Counted from the first letter of the stretch, positions 9,350 through 18,726 are shown. The stretch is DNA of 64,000 bases from Planctobacterium sp965279005 (GCA_965279005.1 CBDIHK010000026.1:310001-374000); one strand, 5' to 3'. Notes: generated by a model from the sequence alone, not told the origin. Translations and numbers: made by a program.

Positions 9350-10942
9350 CTATGCTGCCTTGGCATTTGCGGCTTGCAAATGCCTTGGCCTCACACCAAA
9401 CAATACAAGGCCGAATAAGTAGACCACTACCGCTATCGCAATCAATTTAGCGGTCTCTTGCACCCTTGGCCAAAATCCCCAGCCCTGCCACACTGCTTGC
9501 GCCGGGCTCATTTCAAGCACCACAAGGGCCATCATCACACAGACCAAAACTATGCGCGCTAAAAACCAAAGGGTCGATGCATGCACCTGGAAAACCCCGT
9601 CACGATGCAGGCGCTGGTACAACAAACCCACATTCAACATAGCCGACAAAGAGGTAGCAATGGCCAAGCCTATATAGCCCCATTGGTAACCAAGGAACAG
9701 CACTAAAATCAAGTTAAACGCCATGTTGGCAAACATGCACCAGATGCCGTAACGCACTGGCGTTTTAGTGTCTTGGCGGGAATAGAACCCAGGAGCCAGC
9801 ACCTTTACCAACATAAAATTAAACAGCCCCACGGCATAGGCGATCAGCGAATAAGACGCCAAAGTGGCGTGTTCCAAGGTAAATTCCCCGCGCTGGAACA
9901 TCACCAACATCAGAGGCTCTGCCAATACAGCTAATCCCGTTGCTGCCGGAAGCCCCAACAAGCAAACCATGCGCACAGCCCAGTCCATATTGTTCTGGAA
10001 CTGACCAAGGTCGGCTTTCACGTAATTATTGGACAAGGTTGGCAAGATTATCGTAGCGATAGCAATGCCAAACAAACCTAACGGGAATTCCATCAAGCGA
10101 TCTGAATAATATAGCCAGGATATGGAACCCGTTATCAAAGAGGTGGCAATCACAGTATCGAGTAAAAGGTTGATTTGGCCAACAGACACACCAAATAGTG
10201 CCGGGATTATTAATTTGCGTACTTTACTCACTTTCTCGTCCCGCCAGCCCCATCGCGGCTTAACCAATACCCCTGCCCGCCACAGGAAAGGCAATTGGAA
10301 CAACAGCTGCACCACTCCGCCAATAAACACCCCCCAAGCCAAGCCATAAGCTGGTTGTTCAAAAGTAGGGGATAAATAAATGGCGCAACTGATAATGGCA
10401 ACATTGAGCAAAACAGGGGTGAAAGCAGCGACGGCGAATTTATTCAGGGTATTGAGTATTGCGCCAGACAAACCCACCAAGGTGACAAACCACAAATAGG
10501 GAAAGGTGATTTTCAACATAGTTGCAGCCTGCTCATATTTATATCCCAATTCACCTCCTTGTAAGTGATCCACAAACCAGCCTGTACCAAACAACGCGGC
10601 CAGTACCGGTGAGCCAATCACGCCCAGAATCGTCACTATGGTGACAATGACCCCTAGCGTGCCAGCCGTGCGTGCGATAAACAGGCGCATTGAATCCTTA
10701 TCGCCCTCTTCCTTTACTTCTGCCAATACCGGCACGAATGCTTGAGCAAAAGCACCTTCAGCAAACAAACGGCGTAAAAAATTGGGGATTTTGTTGGCAA
10801 ATAAAAATACGTCTGATGCAGCGTTGGCACCGAGCAGGTTAGCAATGACCACATCCCTGGTTAATCCTAAGATACGCGAGATAAACGTCATTAGGCTGAC
10901 TACCAGCCCAGATTTGAGTAGCTTTTTTGACAAAATGAACAA
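9350..10942 (-). CDS. murJ: Lipid II flippase MurJ
   Basis: 530 residues with about 14 hydrophobic segments. MurJ (MviN) flips lipid II across the inner membrane for peptidoglycan synthesis. Recognisable features are the N-terminal ISRILGLTRDVVIANLLGA, NFLRRLFAEGAFAQAFVP with the essential Arg, and ALFGVSVGQINLLLDT. Length matches the family. It lies just upstream of ribF as in related genomes, but the plus-strand amidohydrolase gene separates them, so it needs its own promoter right of 10942. rpsT, a frequent neighbour, was not seen. Confidence 0.97.
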   Translation of the reverse strand: MFILSKKLLKSGLVVSLMTFISRILGLTRDVVIANLLGANAASDVFLFANKIPNFLRRLFAEGAFAQAFVPVLAEVKEEGDKDSMRLFIARTAGTLGVIVTIVTILGVIGSPVLAALFGTGWFVDHLQGGELGYKYEQAATMLKITFPYLWFVTLVGLSGAILNTLNKFAVAAFTPVLLNVAIISCAIYLSPTFEQPAYGLAWGVFIGGVVQLLFQLPFLWRAGVLVKPRWGWRDEKVSKVRKLIIPALFGVSVGQINLLLDTVIATSLITGSISWLYYSDRLMEFPLGLFGIAIATIILPTLSNNYVKADLGQFQNNMDWAVRMVCLLGLPAATGLAVLAEPLMLVMFQRGEFTLEHATLASYSLIAYAVGLFNFMLVKVLAPGFYSRQDTKTPVRYGIWCMFANMAFNLILVLFLGYQWGYIGLAIATSLSAMLNVGLLYQRLHRDGVFQVHASTLWFLARIVLVCVMMALVVLEMSPAQAVWQGWGFWPRVQETAKLIAIAVVVYLFGLVLFGVRPRHLQAANAKAA

Positions 10943-11105
10943 TACCTGTTGCAGATATTGGCATCATACCGTTTCTGCGAATTAAATCAGGTGGTTAACT
11001 GCAACGAACTAAAAATTTTGCGATTTTTTTTAAATTTGTTGTCAACGCTTGGCTAACCACTGCGTTTTAGTCATTGAAACAAGCAAAACCCAAGTGGAGT
11101 AAAAA

Positions 11106-11756
11106 ATGGTTAAACTAATTAATAAATCCAAGTTAGCAACAGTTATTGGCAGCCTGGTAGTGGCCTCTTTGTTGGCAAGCACCGCCGTTTCAGCACAAGA
11201 GGGTCCCCGTGGTAAGCGCGGCGGTGGCAATGGCGATCCGCAAGCACACGCTGAACGAAAGTTCGAACGCCTTGACACCAGCGGCGACGCCGTTATTTCC
11301 CTTGACGAATTCACCGCCAATACCGATGAACGGGCAGAACGTCGTTTTAACCGCAAAGACGCAGACGATGATGGTTTCCTTACTTTGGAAGAGGCCACAA
11401 CCGGCCGCCGCGGCCGCACCGCACCGGATCACTCTGATATTGCCGAGGATATCGTGGCCTGTGTTGCCGAACTGGCAGCAGAAGACGACAGTATCGTGGT
11501 ACCTGATGCTGACCGTTTCCAATCACCAGAAGACAAGTTCAATAGTGTAGACACCTCAGGCGACGGAATGATTGACCTAGCAGAAGCCCAAGCAGCGGCA
11601 TTAGACAAAGCAACCAGTGCCCATGCGGCTATGGATACCGACGAAGACGGCGGTGTTACCTTGGAGGAGTTTATGGCCGCTGGTGAAAGCCGCCGCGCTA
11701 CCCGCAGCGCAGTGCGTGAATGTATCGATGAACTCACTTCTGACGACATTGTTTAA
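11106..11756 (+). CDS. Secreted EF-hand calcium-binding protein
   Basis: 216 residues with an N-terminal signal peptide ending TAVSA. Four EF-hand loops are visible: DTSGDAVISLDEF, DADDDGFLTLEE, DTSGDGMIDLAE and DTDEDGGVTLEEF, arranged as two pairs with a linker containing one Cys; a second Cys lies near the C-terminus. The first loop has Ala at the usual Gly position and may bind weakly. It is probably periplasmic or secreted and may act as a calcium buffer or sensor; no partner is evident. The start is supported by GGAG 7 bases upstream, and a hairpin terminator follows. Confidence 0.88.
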   Translation: MVKLINKSKLATVIGSLVVASLLASTAVSAQEGPRGKRGGGNGDPQAHAERKFERLDTSGDAVISLDEFTANTDERAERRFNRKDADDDGFLTLEEATTGRRGRTAPDHSDIAEDIVACVAELAAEDDSIVVPDADRFQSPEDKFNSVDTSGDGMIDLAEAQAAALDKATSAHAAMDTDEDGGVTLEEFMAAGESRRATRSAVRECIDELTSDDIV

Positions 11757-11811
11757 TCAACCCTTAAGTGGTTCCTTTCTATTTTTCCTAGTGTGACCTG
11801 TAATTGATGGC

Positions 11812-11844
11812 CACCAGCAACCTTAGGATAGCAGGTTGCTGGTG
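11812..11844 (+). terminator. Rho-independent terminator after the EF-hand gene
   Basis: An 11-bp perfect stem (CACCAGCAACC with GGTTGCTGGTG) and an 11-base loop, followed by CCATTTTCT. It lies 56 bases after the stop codon. Confidence 0.75.
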
Positions 11845-12006
11845 CCATTTTCTAATACCGATCCCACTCCAACTAACACTCATTTTTCAATTCGGCCAGC
11901 AATAAAGCTATATATGCACCGATTCTAATTCGGGATTTGCAAACTCATTCCTCGACCCCATTATATCTATTCTCATGGAAGCCAATTAGCAACTAGGGTT
12001 AATTCA

Positions 12007-13038
12007 ATGCTTGGATCACTATCCGAAGAATTCAGCTGCAAACAAATTTATCTCAATACCGCTACCGTAGGGCTCGCCTGCAAAAGTTCAATTGAGGCCA
12101 TGCAAACGGATATGAAAGTTTGGGCTGATGGCAAGCTAAACCCGACAGAATACGATGCAATCGTAAACCGTTGCCGTGAACTATTTGCCGGTTTAGTAGG
12201 CGCGGGCAATGATGAGGTTGCGATTGCCAACCAAGCATCCACCTCGGTTGGGTTGTTAGCGGCCTCGATGAAACCTGGTACTAAAATACTTGCCCCGGAA
12301 GGCGAGTTCACCAGCTTACTATTTCCGCTTATGGCGCAACAGTCGCGGGGAGTCGAAATAATGCTGGTACCGCTTGATAAACTGGTAGAATCGGTGTCTT
12401 CAGAATTCGACTGGGTCACTTGCAGTATTGTCCAGTCAAGTAACGGCAAGGTCACCGATCTTGCCCTTTTGTCCAATGCTGCCAAAGCTGCAGGTTGCCA
12501 AATCCTCCTAGATGGCACCCAGTCAGTTGGCTGGATGCCAATAAAACGGGATTACTGGGATGTTTTGGTCTGCGGCGCCTATAAATGGCTATTGTCACCA
12601 CGCGGTACTGCGTTCGTTGCGTTCAAACCAGACCTGTTGGATCAAATCACCCCGGTCAACGCCAATTGGTATGCAGGGGAAGCACCTTGGGATTCGATAT
12701 ACGGAAGCCCGCTGCGCGTTGCTAATTCAGCCAGAAAGTTTGATATTTCCCCAGCCTGGCTCAATTGGGTAGGCACCTTGCCTGCTTTGGAACTGATTAA
12801 CAATCTTGGAGTTGAAACAATTCACCAACACAATGTTGGCTTAGCCAACCAGTTCTGCCAGCGAATGGGATTGCCTCCCACAAATTCTGCCATTGTCAGT
12901 CTGGAAGGCATCAAAGACGGCGAAAGGTTAAAGCAAGCCGGTATCGCAGCATCATTCCGCAATGGCTCCCTGCGCCTAAGCTTTCATTTATACAACAGTG
13001 AAAAAGATGTAGAGGCAGTGGTTGCAGCTATTTCATAG
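12007..13038 (+). CDS. Class V aminotransferase-like PLP enzyme
   Basis: 343 residues, fold type I, class V (NifS/kynureninase-like). The N-terminus YLNTATVGLACKSS resembles the substrate-entry strand, ANQASTSVGLLAASM binds the cofactor phosphate, LLDGTQSVGW carries the Asp and Gln that contact pyridoxal phosphate, and the Schiff-base lysine is in CGAYKWLLSPRG. No conserved cysteine loop of a desulfurase was seen, so an aminotransferase, lyase or epimerase-type reaction is more likely than sulfur transfer. It is cytoplasmic and monocistronic; the next feature is the distal end of the CRISPR array. Confidence 0.85.
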   Translation: MLGSLSEEFSCKQIYLNTATVGLACKSSIEAMQTDMKVWADGKLNPTEYDAIVNRCRELFAGLVGAGNDEVAIANQASTSVGLLAASMKPGTKILAPEGEFTSLLFPLMAQQSRGVEIMLVPLDKLVESVSSEFDWVTCSIVQSSNGKVTDLALLSNAAKAAGCQILLDGTQSVGWMPIKRDYWDVLVCGAYKWLLSPRGTAFVAFKPDLLDQITPVNANWYAGEAPWDSIYGSPLRVANSARKFDISPAWLNWVGTLPALELINNLGVETIHQHNVGLANQFCQRMGLPPTNSAIVSLEGIKDGERLKQAGIAASFRNGSLRLSFHLYNSEKDVEAVVAAIS

Positions 13039-13253
13039 CCAGACTCAAAAAAGAGCCGTCCAAATATGACGAAACAAACATCTAATATTTTGAGGACTCC
13101 GGTTTATAGGAGTTGAATATTCAGATGGCTGTATCCATCTCAGGGCGAGTTATTGTGGGACTGTTCCAATTTTGAGGCGCAACCCGCAGCATCACCCCTA
13201 ACAGCAATCCGCAATTGTTTCAATCCACGCCCCTGCGGAAGGGGCGACGGTTG

Positions 13254-14479
13254 CACGGCAAGATCGTTTTAATTTGAACTATTTAGCGATTGGATGATCA
13301 GATCAAGCAACAAAATCAAAAGCTTGAGATACACATTATGATCGAAAACTCGCTAAAACACTTCGAATCAATCACGGATCCCCGCATAGAGCGTTGTAAA
13401 CGATATGAGTTAATGGACATCTTGTTGTTATCGGTTTGTGCAGTGATGTCCGGAGCCGAAGGGTGGGAAGATATTGAAGACTTTGGAAAAGTTAAGCTCG
13501 ACTGGCTCAGGCAATATCGCCCCTTTGAACAGGGTATTCCCCGTCATGACACAATTGCCAGGGTGATTTATCGTCTAAAGCCTGAAGAAATAGAGAAAGC
13601 GTTTCAAAACTGGATATCGGAGCTTATTGATTTCACCGGATGTGATGTCATTGCTATTGATGGTAAAACCGCCAGGCGGTCTTTTCAGACACGAGAGCGA
13701 ACAAACCCGTTACATGCTGTCAGTGCGTGGAGTTGCCAGCACCAGCTAGTGCTGGGACAGGTGGCCGTTAACCAGAAAAGTAATGAAATCACCGCCATTC
13801 CCGAACTATTAAGCTTACTGGATATTCAGAGCAGCATCATCACACTGGATGCGATGGGTTGCCAGAAAGAAATCGCAAAACAAATTGTTCGAAGCAAAGC
13901 GGACTATGTTCTGGCCCTAAAAGGCAATCATTCGGGTTTACAGGCGGAGTTAGAGGCCTGGTGGCATAAGTGTGTGCGTGAGGGGTTAGCGAAGGGGCAG
14001 TACAGCGAACATACTGAAACCGATTCCGGTCATGGAAGAGTCGAGGTGCGTCATTGTGAACAATTAGTCGTCGATCCCAAGTGGCTCGCCAGGGATTACC
14101 GTTGGACAGGACTGAAAACAATAATCAAGGTTTCCGCCCGGATTGAAGAGAAAGCGAGTGGTAAAACGAGTGAAGAAACCCGTTGGTACATCAGTTCACT
14201 GCATCCCGACGCTGCGCAGGCCCTGCATGCAGTCAGAAGTCACTGGCAGGTGGAAAGTATGCACTGGATGCTAGACATGACTTTCAGAGAGGATGAATCA
14301 AGAATACGAAAAGGCAATGGTGCATTGGCCTTTAATGTGTTGAGGAAAATAGCACTTAACCTGTTTAAAAAGGATCAAACCGTGAAAGCCAGTATGGCGC
14401 GAAAGAAGAAAATGGCAGCACTGGACGATGAATTTCGATCAGTGCTGTTAGAATCAATGATTAAAACGCGCTAACCGTG
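13254..14479 (+). mobile_element. ISAs1-family insertion sequence inside the CRISPR array
   Basis: 1226 bp. The ends form imperfect inverted repeats beginning CACGG and sharing CGTTTTAAT (left CACGGCAAGATCGTTTTAAT, right on the reverse strand CACGGTTAGCGCGTTTTAAT). The element is flanked by a 10-bp direct duplication GCGACGGTTG at 13244-13253 and 14480-14489. The first five bases of the duplication are the end of the CRISPR repeat and the last five the start of the spacer, which proves insertion into an existing array. Joining the flanks restores a 33-base spacer. It carries one intact transposase gene. Confidence 0.95.
13338..14474 (+). CDS. ISAs1-family transposase
   Basis: 378 residues from ATG 13338; a TTG at 13290 in the same frame would add 16 residues not typical of the family. 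The N-terminal region HFESITDPRIERCKRYELMD is the ISAs1 H-repeat-type motif. The DDE catalytic residues are in VIAIDGKTARRS, ITLDAMGCQKE and HWQVESMHWMLDMTF. The reading frame is complete and ends 5 bases before the right end of the element, so the IS may still be able to move. Confidence 0.95.
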   Translation: MIENSLKHFESITDPRIERCKRYELMDILLLSVCAVMSGAEGWEDIEDFGKVKLDWLRQYRPFEQGIPRHDTIARVIYRLKPEEIEKAFQNWISELIDFTGCDVIAIDGKTARRSFQTRERTNPLHAVSAWSCQHQLVLGQVAVNQKSNEITAIPELLSLLDIQSSIITLDAMGCQKEIAKQIVRSKADYVLALKGNHSGLQAELEAWWHKCVREGLAKGQYSEHTETDSGHGRVEVRHCEQLVVDPKWLARDYRWTGLKTIIKVSARIEEKASGKTSEETRWYISSLHPDAAQALHAVRSHWQVESMHWMLDMTFREDESRIRKGNGALAFNVLRKIALNLFKKDQTVKASMARKKKMAALDDEFRSVLLESMIKTR

Positions 14480-15726
14480 GCGACGGTTGCTGATTTGGGG
14501 TTGTCAGTAATTGCCTCGTTTCAATCCACGCCCCTGCGGAAGGGGCGACATCTAAACAACGTCAGGCATGACTTAGCAGACAAGTTTCAATCCACGCCCC
14601 TGCGGAAGGGGCGACGTTCTATACTGAAAATCTCCGGCTGTTTTTGATGTTTCAATCCACGCCCCTGCGGAAGGGGCGACCTTGCTCGGCCTGCCAACCA
14701 ATGGCGCATCACGGGTTTCAATCCACGCCCCTGTGGGAGGGGCGACGACACTATTGACAATGTGGTATCTGTCACGGGCGTTTCAATCCACGCCCCTGTG
14801 GGAGGGGCGACCTCAGTTCTGCTATCAACTCATTCCTATTCTTAGGTTTCAATCCACGCCCCTGTGGGAGGGGCGACATTTTCGAGCTCAATCCGTTTCT
14901 TTCGTAGCGCGTTTCAATCCACGCCCCTGTGGGAGGGGCGACCCTACTGTCCCACCACCGGCGCCCAATGTAGGGGTTTCAATCCACGCCCCTGTGGGAG
15001 GGGCGACACTCAGTGCTCCAGCATTTACGCTGGGGTGTGTGTTTCAATCCACGCCCCTGTGGGAGGGGCGACTGATTTCAGCCAGCTTGCCAAAGGCAGA
15101 TACACGTTTCAATCCACGCCCCTGTGGGAGGGGCGACCTCCCCTTACACAGACTACGAAGCTTTAGGGCGGTTTCAATCCACGCCCCTGTGGGAGGGGCG
15201 ACGTTGGAAGCCGATAGAGCGCGACAAGTTGGTGAGGTTTCAATCCACGCCCCTGTGGGAGGGGCGACGCAATCCAGCAGCAGCTAGATACGACCAATGA
15301 TGTTTCAATCCACGCCCCTGTGGGAGGGGCGACGTATGACGGCTTTTTAGAAGCAAAGGCATTGCTTGTTTCAATCCACGCCCCTGTGGGAGGGGCGACA
15401 GTAGTCTACAAGGAAACTACTGCTAATGTGGTGTTTCAATCCACGCCCCTGTGGGAGGGGCGACACTGTAGTTGCAGTAATTAAAGACGCTGAGACAAGT
15501 TTCAATCCACGCCCCTGTGGGAGGGGCGACCTTTGCATTTTTACTGCTTTTTACTCGTTCTTACGTTTCAATCCACGCCCCTGTGGGAGGGGCGACATTC
15601 GATTTGGTTCATGCTGCCAATTTCCCAAAGTTTCAATCCACGCCCCTGTGGGAGGGGCGACCCAGTCCTTGCCAAAATCATCCTCCATGGTGCGGTTTCA
15701 ATCCACGCCCCTGTGGGAGGGGCGAC

Positions 15727-15903
15727 AGTTTAGCTTAAAGGCCTTATTGGCCGAGGGCTAAAAAGGGTGATTTCGCTAAACTAGTAACAAAACCACTTAA
15801 CAGAAAACTATATCATTGCAAGAAAATGTTCAATGCCAGCCTTCGTAAGCCGTTCAAGCTTTCGCTAATCTACCGAATTTTTAAAGAGCACTAAGGGTTA
15901 GCG
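15727..15903 (-). promoter_or_regulatory. CRISPR leader with a boxA-like antitermination site
   Basis: This 177-base region between the cas2 stop and the first repeat is the leader, judged by repeat orientation and position. On the minus strand at 15890-15876 it contains TGCTCTTTAAAAATT, nearly identical to ribosomal boxA (TGCTCTTTAACAA), about 150 bases before the first repeat. BoxA recruits NusB/NusE and protects long untranslated RNAs from Rho; boxA elements ahead of CRISPR arrays are known in other bacteria. The remainder is AT-rich and should contain the integration-guiding motifs. Confidence 0.7.
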
Positions 15904-16197
15904 TTATAGGATGATCACGTCTTTGAACAAATCAAAACTAGGTTTGGCACCATGGTGTTCAACCTTTTTCTGGCCATTTTTGCCCAGCTTGTAAAAGCGT
16001 AAGCTGTCTACTTCCTTGTCATAGACACTAAAAAGTTGTTGCTTGAATTTTTCCCACTGCGCCGCATCAACATCACATTCAAAGACGGAGTATTGCACTC
16101 TGATCCCATAATCCTGGCAGATTTTGGCTATTTGTCGCAGTCGACGCTTACCGTTTTCACTGTCAAAAGACACGTCATAAGTCACTAATACCAGCAT
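15904..16197 (-). CDS. cas2: CRISPR-associated endonuclease Cas2 (type I-C)
   Basis: 97 residues from ATG 16197, preceded by AAGGAG; a longer frame running into cas1 is not supported. It begins MLVLVTYDVSFDSENGKRRLRQ, with the conserved Asp of the ferredoxin-like fold, and continues YGIRVQYSVFECDVD, typical of type I-C Cas2. With Cas1 it forms the spacer integration complex. It starts 10 bases after cas1 and is the last gene before the leader. Confidence 0.96.
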   Translation of the reverse strand: MLVLVTYDVSFDSENGKRRLRQIAKICQDYGIRVQYSVFECDVDAAQWEKFKQQLFSVYDKEVDSLRFYKLGKNGQKKVEHHGAKPSFDLFKDVIIL

Positions 16198-16207
16198 AGC
16201 TTGCTCC

Positions 16208-17227
16208 TTATCGCGCCAAAAAAGGCGGATAGTGTTGCAGATCACCGCGAAGGTGCCTGGCCAGCAACATAGACTGGATATGCGGGAGCAGGCCAATCTC
16301 CACTTTTTCATTCAGAAAAGGGTGCTGAATCGTTTCCTGCTTACGTTGCTGCAATGCCGTAAACAGGGTTTTTCTGGCGCCGTCCTTTAACCTTACGGCA
16401 CCACTGACATCTGTTACGAAATCCGTATGTTTGATTTGCTGTCGATTGATTAGGCTAAGTGTCAACCTATCAGCTATGTATGCTCTGAACTCCTCCAAAA
16501 TATCTTGGGCCAAGCTGTCACGCCCTGGCCTATCGGCATGAAGAAAGCCAACCTGGGGATCCAACCCAACAGCATGCAATGCGCCGCTGATATCTCTGCC
16601 AATAACGCTGTACAGCATCGACAATAAAGCGTTTACAGGATCTTTTGGGGGTCTTCTGGAACGCCCGTTAAAACAAAATTTTGACTGTAATTCAGGCTTG
16701 ATTAAATGCTGAAAAACGCTGAAATATTGGGCTGCTGCATCACCTTCTATTCCCCTGATACTCTCAAGCGACGAGGCGTTTTTGGCTTGCTCCAGAGAAA
16801 ACTTCATAGCAGTGGCAACTTCTTTTAACACCGGATTCTGGCCGTGATTGCGCAAATGGCGAAGTAATAAGCTTCGGCAATTCTGGATCTTTGCCGCGAT
16901 AATGTTACGGGCGATTGGCACCGGCGCATTGTCACTGGTTCTGAACTGAGCGCGGCGAAGCAAGACATTACCGGATTTTTTGCCCTGAATTCTGGCCTGA
17001 TATCGGCCAAATAAATCAAAATAAGCAAGATTGACATCGTTTTCCGCGCAGTGGGCCATCAGCCCTGCCGATACGTTGGTCTGGCCAAAGCAGTAAATGC
17101 TGGAAATGGTATGAATGGGGATCTTCAGTAGGGTTTCTTTTTCTTGTTTGATAACAATAGTTTCACGCTCTTTGTGGGCATATAACTTGTCTTTCGTGAG
17201 GTAAAGGCAGTTCTGGAGTTTTTTCAT
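16208..17227 (-). CDS. cas1: CRISPR-associated integrase Cas1 (type I-C)
   Basis: 339 residues. The metal-binding residues are visible: Glu in SIRGIEGDAAAQYF, His in VGFLHADRPGRDSLA and the acidic DILEEFR. The N-terminal beta-sandwich and the C-terminal helical nuclease domain are complete. It catalyses integration of new spacers with Cas2, helped in I-C systems by Cas4. The start codon overlaps the cas4 stop by 4 bases. Confidence 0.97.
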   Translation of the reverse strand: MKKLQNCLYLTKDKLYAHKERETIVIKQEKETLLKIPIHTISSIYCFGQTNVSAGLMAHCAENDVNLAYFDLFGRYQARIQGKKSGNVLLRRAQFRTSDNAPVPIARNIIAAKIQNCRSLLLRHLRNHGQNPVLKEVATAMKFSLEQAKNASSLESIRGIEGDAAAQYFSVFQHLIKPELQSKFCFNGRSRRPPKDPVNALLSMLYSVIGRDISGALHAVGLDPQVGFLHADRPGRDSLAQDILEEFRAYIADRLTLSLINRQQIKHTDFVTDVSGAVRLKDGARKTLFTALQQRKQETIQHPFLNEKVEIGLLPHIQSMLLARHLRGDLQHYPPFLAR

Positions 17228-17853
17228 GGTGCGTCCTGCTCCGGATTAAAGAGTCTTGCAACGTAACTCGCGCTGTTATCTTTTGCGATCAGCTGCGGAT
17301 TACAAATATCAATTAGGGAGCAGGCTTTGCATTTTTTCTCGTAAACGGGTTTGGGTAACTCGCCGTTTTGAAATATCCGTCTGACCTTATCTATGACTTC
17401 AAGAGTTTGCTGGCGCAGCACGTTGTCTAGTTCAACGTTTTCGCGCCTGCGGGTCTGCCAGTACCATAAATAACCAATAGCAATATTCTGATTTGTCATT
17501 TCTTCCAGGCACAGGGCCTGGGCACAAAGCTGGATTTTGTCCCAATTCCCGGGTTTAGCTTTACCCTTCTTATATTCCACGGGGGTTAACTGACCGCTGT
17601 TGAGATTTTTTTCAACCATATCCAGTGTCCCCGTGAGCCCAAGTTTTTCTGCGCTCACCATCACTGAGCGCTCATAGCGCACTCCGTTGCGGCTCTCAGG
17701 ATCACCGCTATCCACTCTCTGATGCAACAGATTTCCCTTTGCCGTGAGGTAGTTATCTGCCCACACCTGTTCGTTATGGATCAGAGCACACTGGCGCGGG
17801 CAAAATGCGTAATGCTGTAAAGCGGATAAGGGAATAAGTTTTATGTCGTCCAT
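17224..17853 (-). CDS. cas4: CRISPR-associated exonuclease Cas4
   Basis: 209 residues. A RecB-like nuclease (GLTGTLDMVEK, TPVEYKKGKAKPG) is framed by the iron-sulfur cysteines FCPRQC near residue 20 and KKCKACSLIDIC near residue 175. Cas4 trims prespacers and selects those with the right PAM for Cas1-Cas2. It lies 3 bases after cas7 and overlaps cas1, in the normal I-C order. Confidence 0.96.
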   Translation of the reverse strand: MDDIKLIPLSALQHYAFCPRQCALIHNEQVWADNYLTAKGNLLHQRVDSGDPESRNGVRYERSVMVSAEKLGLTGTLDMVEKNLNSGQLTPVEYKKGKAKPGNWDKIQLCAQALCLEEMTNQNIAIGYLWYWQTRRRENVELDNVLRQQTLEVIDKVRRIFQNGELPKPVYEKKCKACSLIDICNPQLIAKDNSASYVARLFNPEQDAP

Positions 17854-17856
17854 AAA

Positions 17857-18726
17857 TTAGAAGACTTTTTGGGCCTCAATACCAAGAGCATCCAATCCTT
17901 CCGCATTAAAACTGATTTTATAATCCGAAAACTCCTCAGCTGGGGTTCCCGCTTCTCCGTTCACGCGCTCTACCGTGACTCGATCAAATAACTTGTGTGC
18001 AGCCACATTGCCCAGAGCATTTTCGTGCTTAAACACAATCAAACTGCGTCCTGTCATTTCGCCTCGTGCGGCTGAGTGATCGTGTTCAAACATCATTTCC
18101 AAAGCCTTCCAAACCTTCTCCAGGTCTTCGTCAGTGAATCCGGTTTTCTCTGCCAACTTAGCAGAAACGAATCCGTGTACCCGATACAGGCCATATGGCA
18201 CGATATGCTTGCGCCCCATGGTGCGCTCTTTTTCCAAATCCTTCTCGTTGGTGACCGCCATGCGTGTAATTGACACTTCAAGAGGAATAATCGGATCGAT
18301 GGATTTGGCGAAGGCCAATTGCAAAGGTCCACGGACCTGCCCAGAGTTAATCTCGGTGGTCATTACGGCTCCAAAAGTACGAACATCGAAAAAGTTCGCG
18401 CACATCCAGCCTGTTACTTCTTTCGCTTTTGCTTGATCCTTTGGTAACTTCTTAGGTTCAGGTTTAATTTCCAGCGCATCATAAGCTTTTTGATTTTGCT
18501 GATTCAGCACGCTTTTTTCTTGGACATAGATGTCATAACCAGGCGAGTTTTCTTCACTTAACTGAATATAGTTTCTAATTTTGCGTTTAAGGCTGACATC
18601 CGTCACCAGTCCTTTGCTGGATTCCGGGTCAAGACGGGGCATATTGCCTGCATCAGGATCCCCGTTTGGATTGCCGTTAGTTACATCGAAAAAGTAAACA
18701 AATTCATAGCGGTTCTGGATAGGCAT
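17857..18726 (-). CDS. cas7c: Cascade backbone protein Cas7c (Csd2)
   Basis: 289 residues. The N-terminus YEFVYFFDVTNGNPNGDPDAG is the hallmark of the Csd2/Cas7 group, and FFDVRTFGAVM and GQVRGPLQLAF are further family motifs. Several copies assemble along the crRNA spacer to form the I-C Cascade backbone. The start ATG shares one base with the cas8c stop (TAATG), indicating coupled translation. Confidence 0.96.
   Translation of the reverse strand: MPIQNRYEFVYFFDVTNGNPNGDPDAGNMPRLDPESSKGLVTDVSLKRKIRNYIQLSEENSPGYDIYVQEKSVLNQQNQKAYDALEIKPEPKKLPKDQAKAKEVTGWMCANFFDVRTFGAVMTTEINSGQVRGPLQLAFAKSIDPIIPLEVSITRMAVTNEKDLEKERTMGRKHIVPYGLYRVHGFVSAKLAEKTGFTDEDLEKVWKALEMMFEHDHSAARGEMTGRSLIVFKHENALGNVAAHKLFDRVTVERVNGEAGTPAEEFSDYKISFNAEGLDALGIEAQKVF

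Larger units (their letters stand above)
13217..15726 (-). CRISPR. Type I-C CRISPR array, 20 repeats and 19 spacers, interrupted by an IS
   Basis: Repeats are 32 bases (plus strand GTTTCAATCCACGCCCCTG...AGGGGCGAC) with 33-34 base spacers. Repeat starts: 13217, 14518, 14584, 14649, 14715, 14780, 14846, 14911, 14976, 15041, 15106, 15171, 15237, 15302, 15368, 15433, 15499, 15565, 15630, 15695. By the rule that type I-C repeats end ATTGAAAC next to the spacer, the array is transcribed leftwards, like the cas genes. The leader is then at the right, between 15727 and cas2. The stem CGCCCCT/AGGGGCG with a 5-base loop is the Cas5c processing hairpin. The four leader-distal repeats carry a variant loop (CTGCGGAAGG instead of CTGTGGGAGG on the plus strand). 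An ISAs1-family element lies at the junction of the last repeat and last spacer. Spacer targets were not identified. Confidence 0.98.

Noticed and set aside
12007..13038. Cysteine desulfurase (SufS/IscS) identity for the class V PLP enzyme
   Set aside because: The conserved catalytic cysteine loop near the C-terminus was not found, and no Suf or Isc genes are nearby.
14587..15761. Several open frames across 14.6-15.8 kb encoding repeated FNPRPCGRGD / SIHAPVGGAT peptides
   Set aside because: They are translations of the CRISPR repeats, which happen to lack stops; no ribosome sites or family features.
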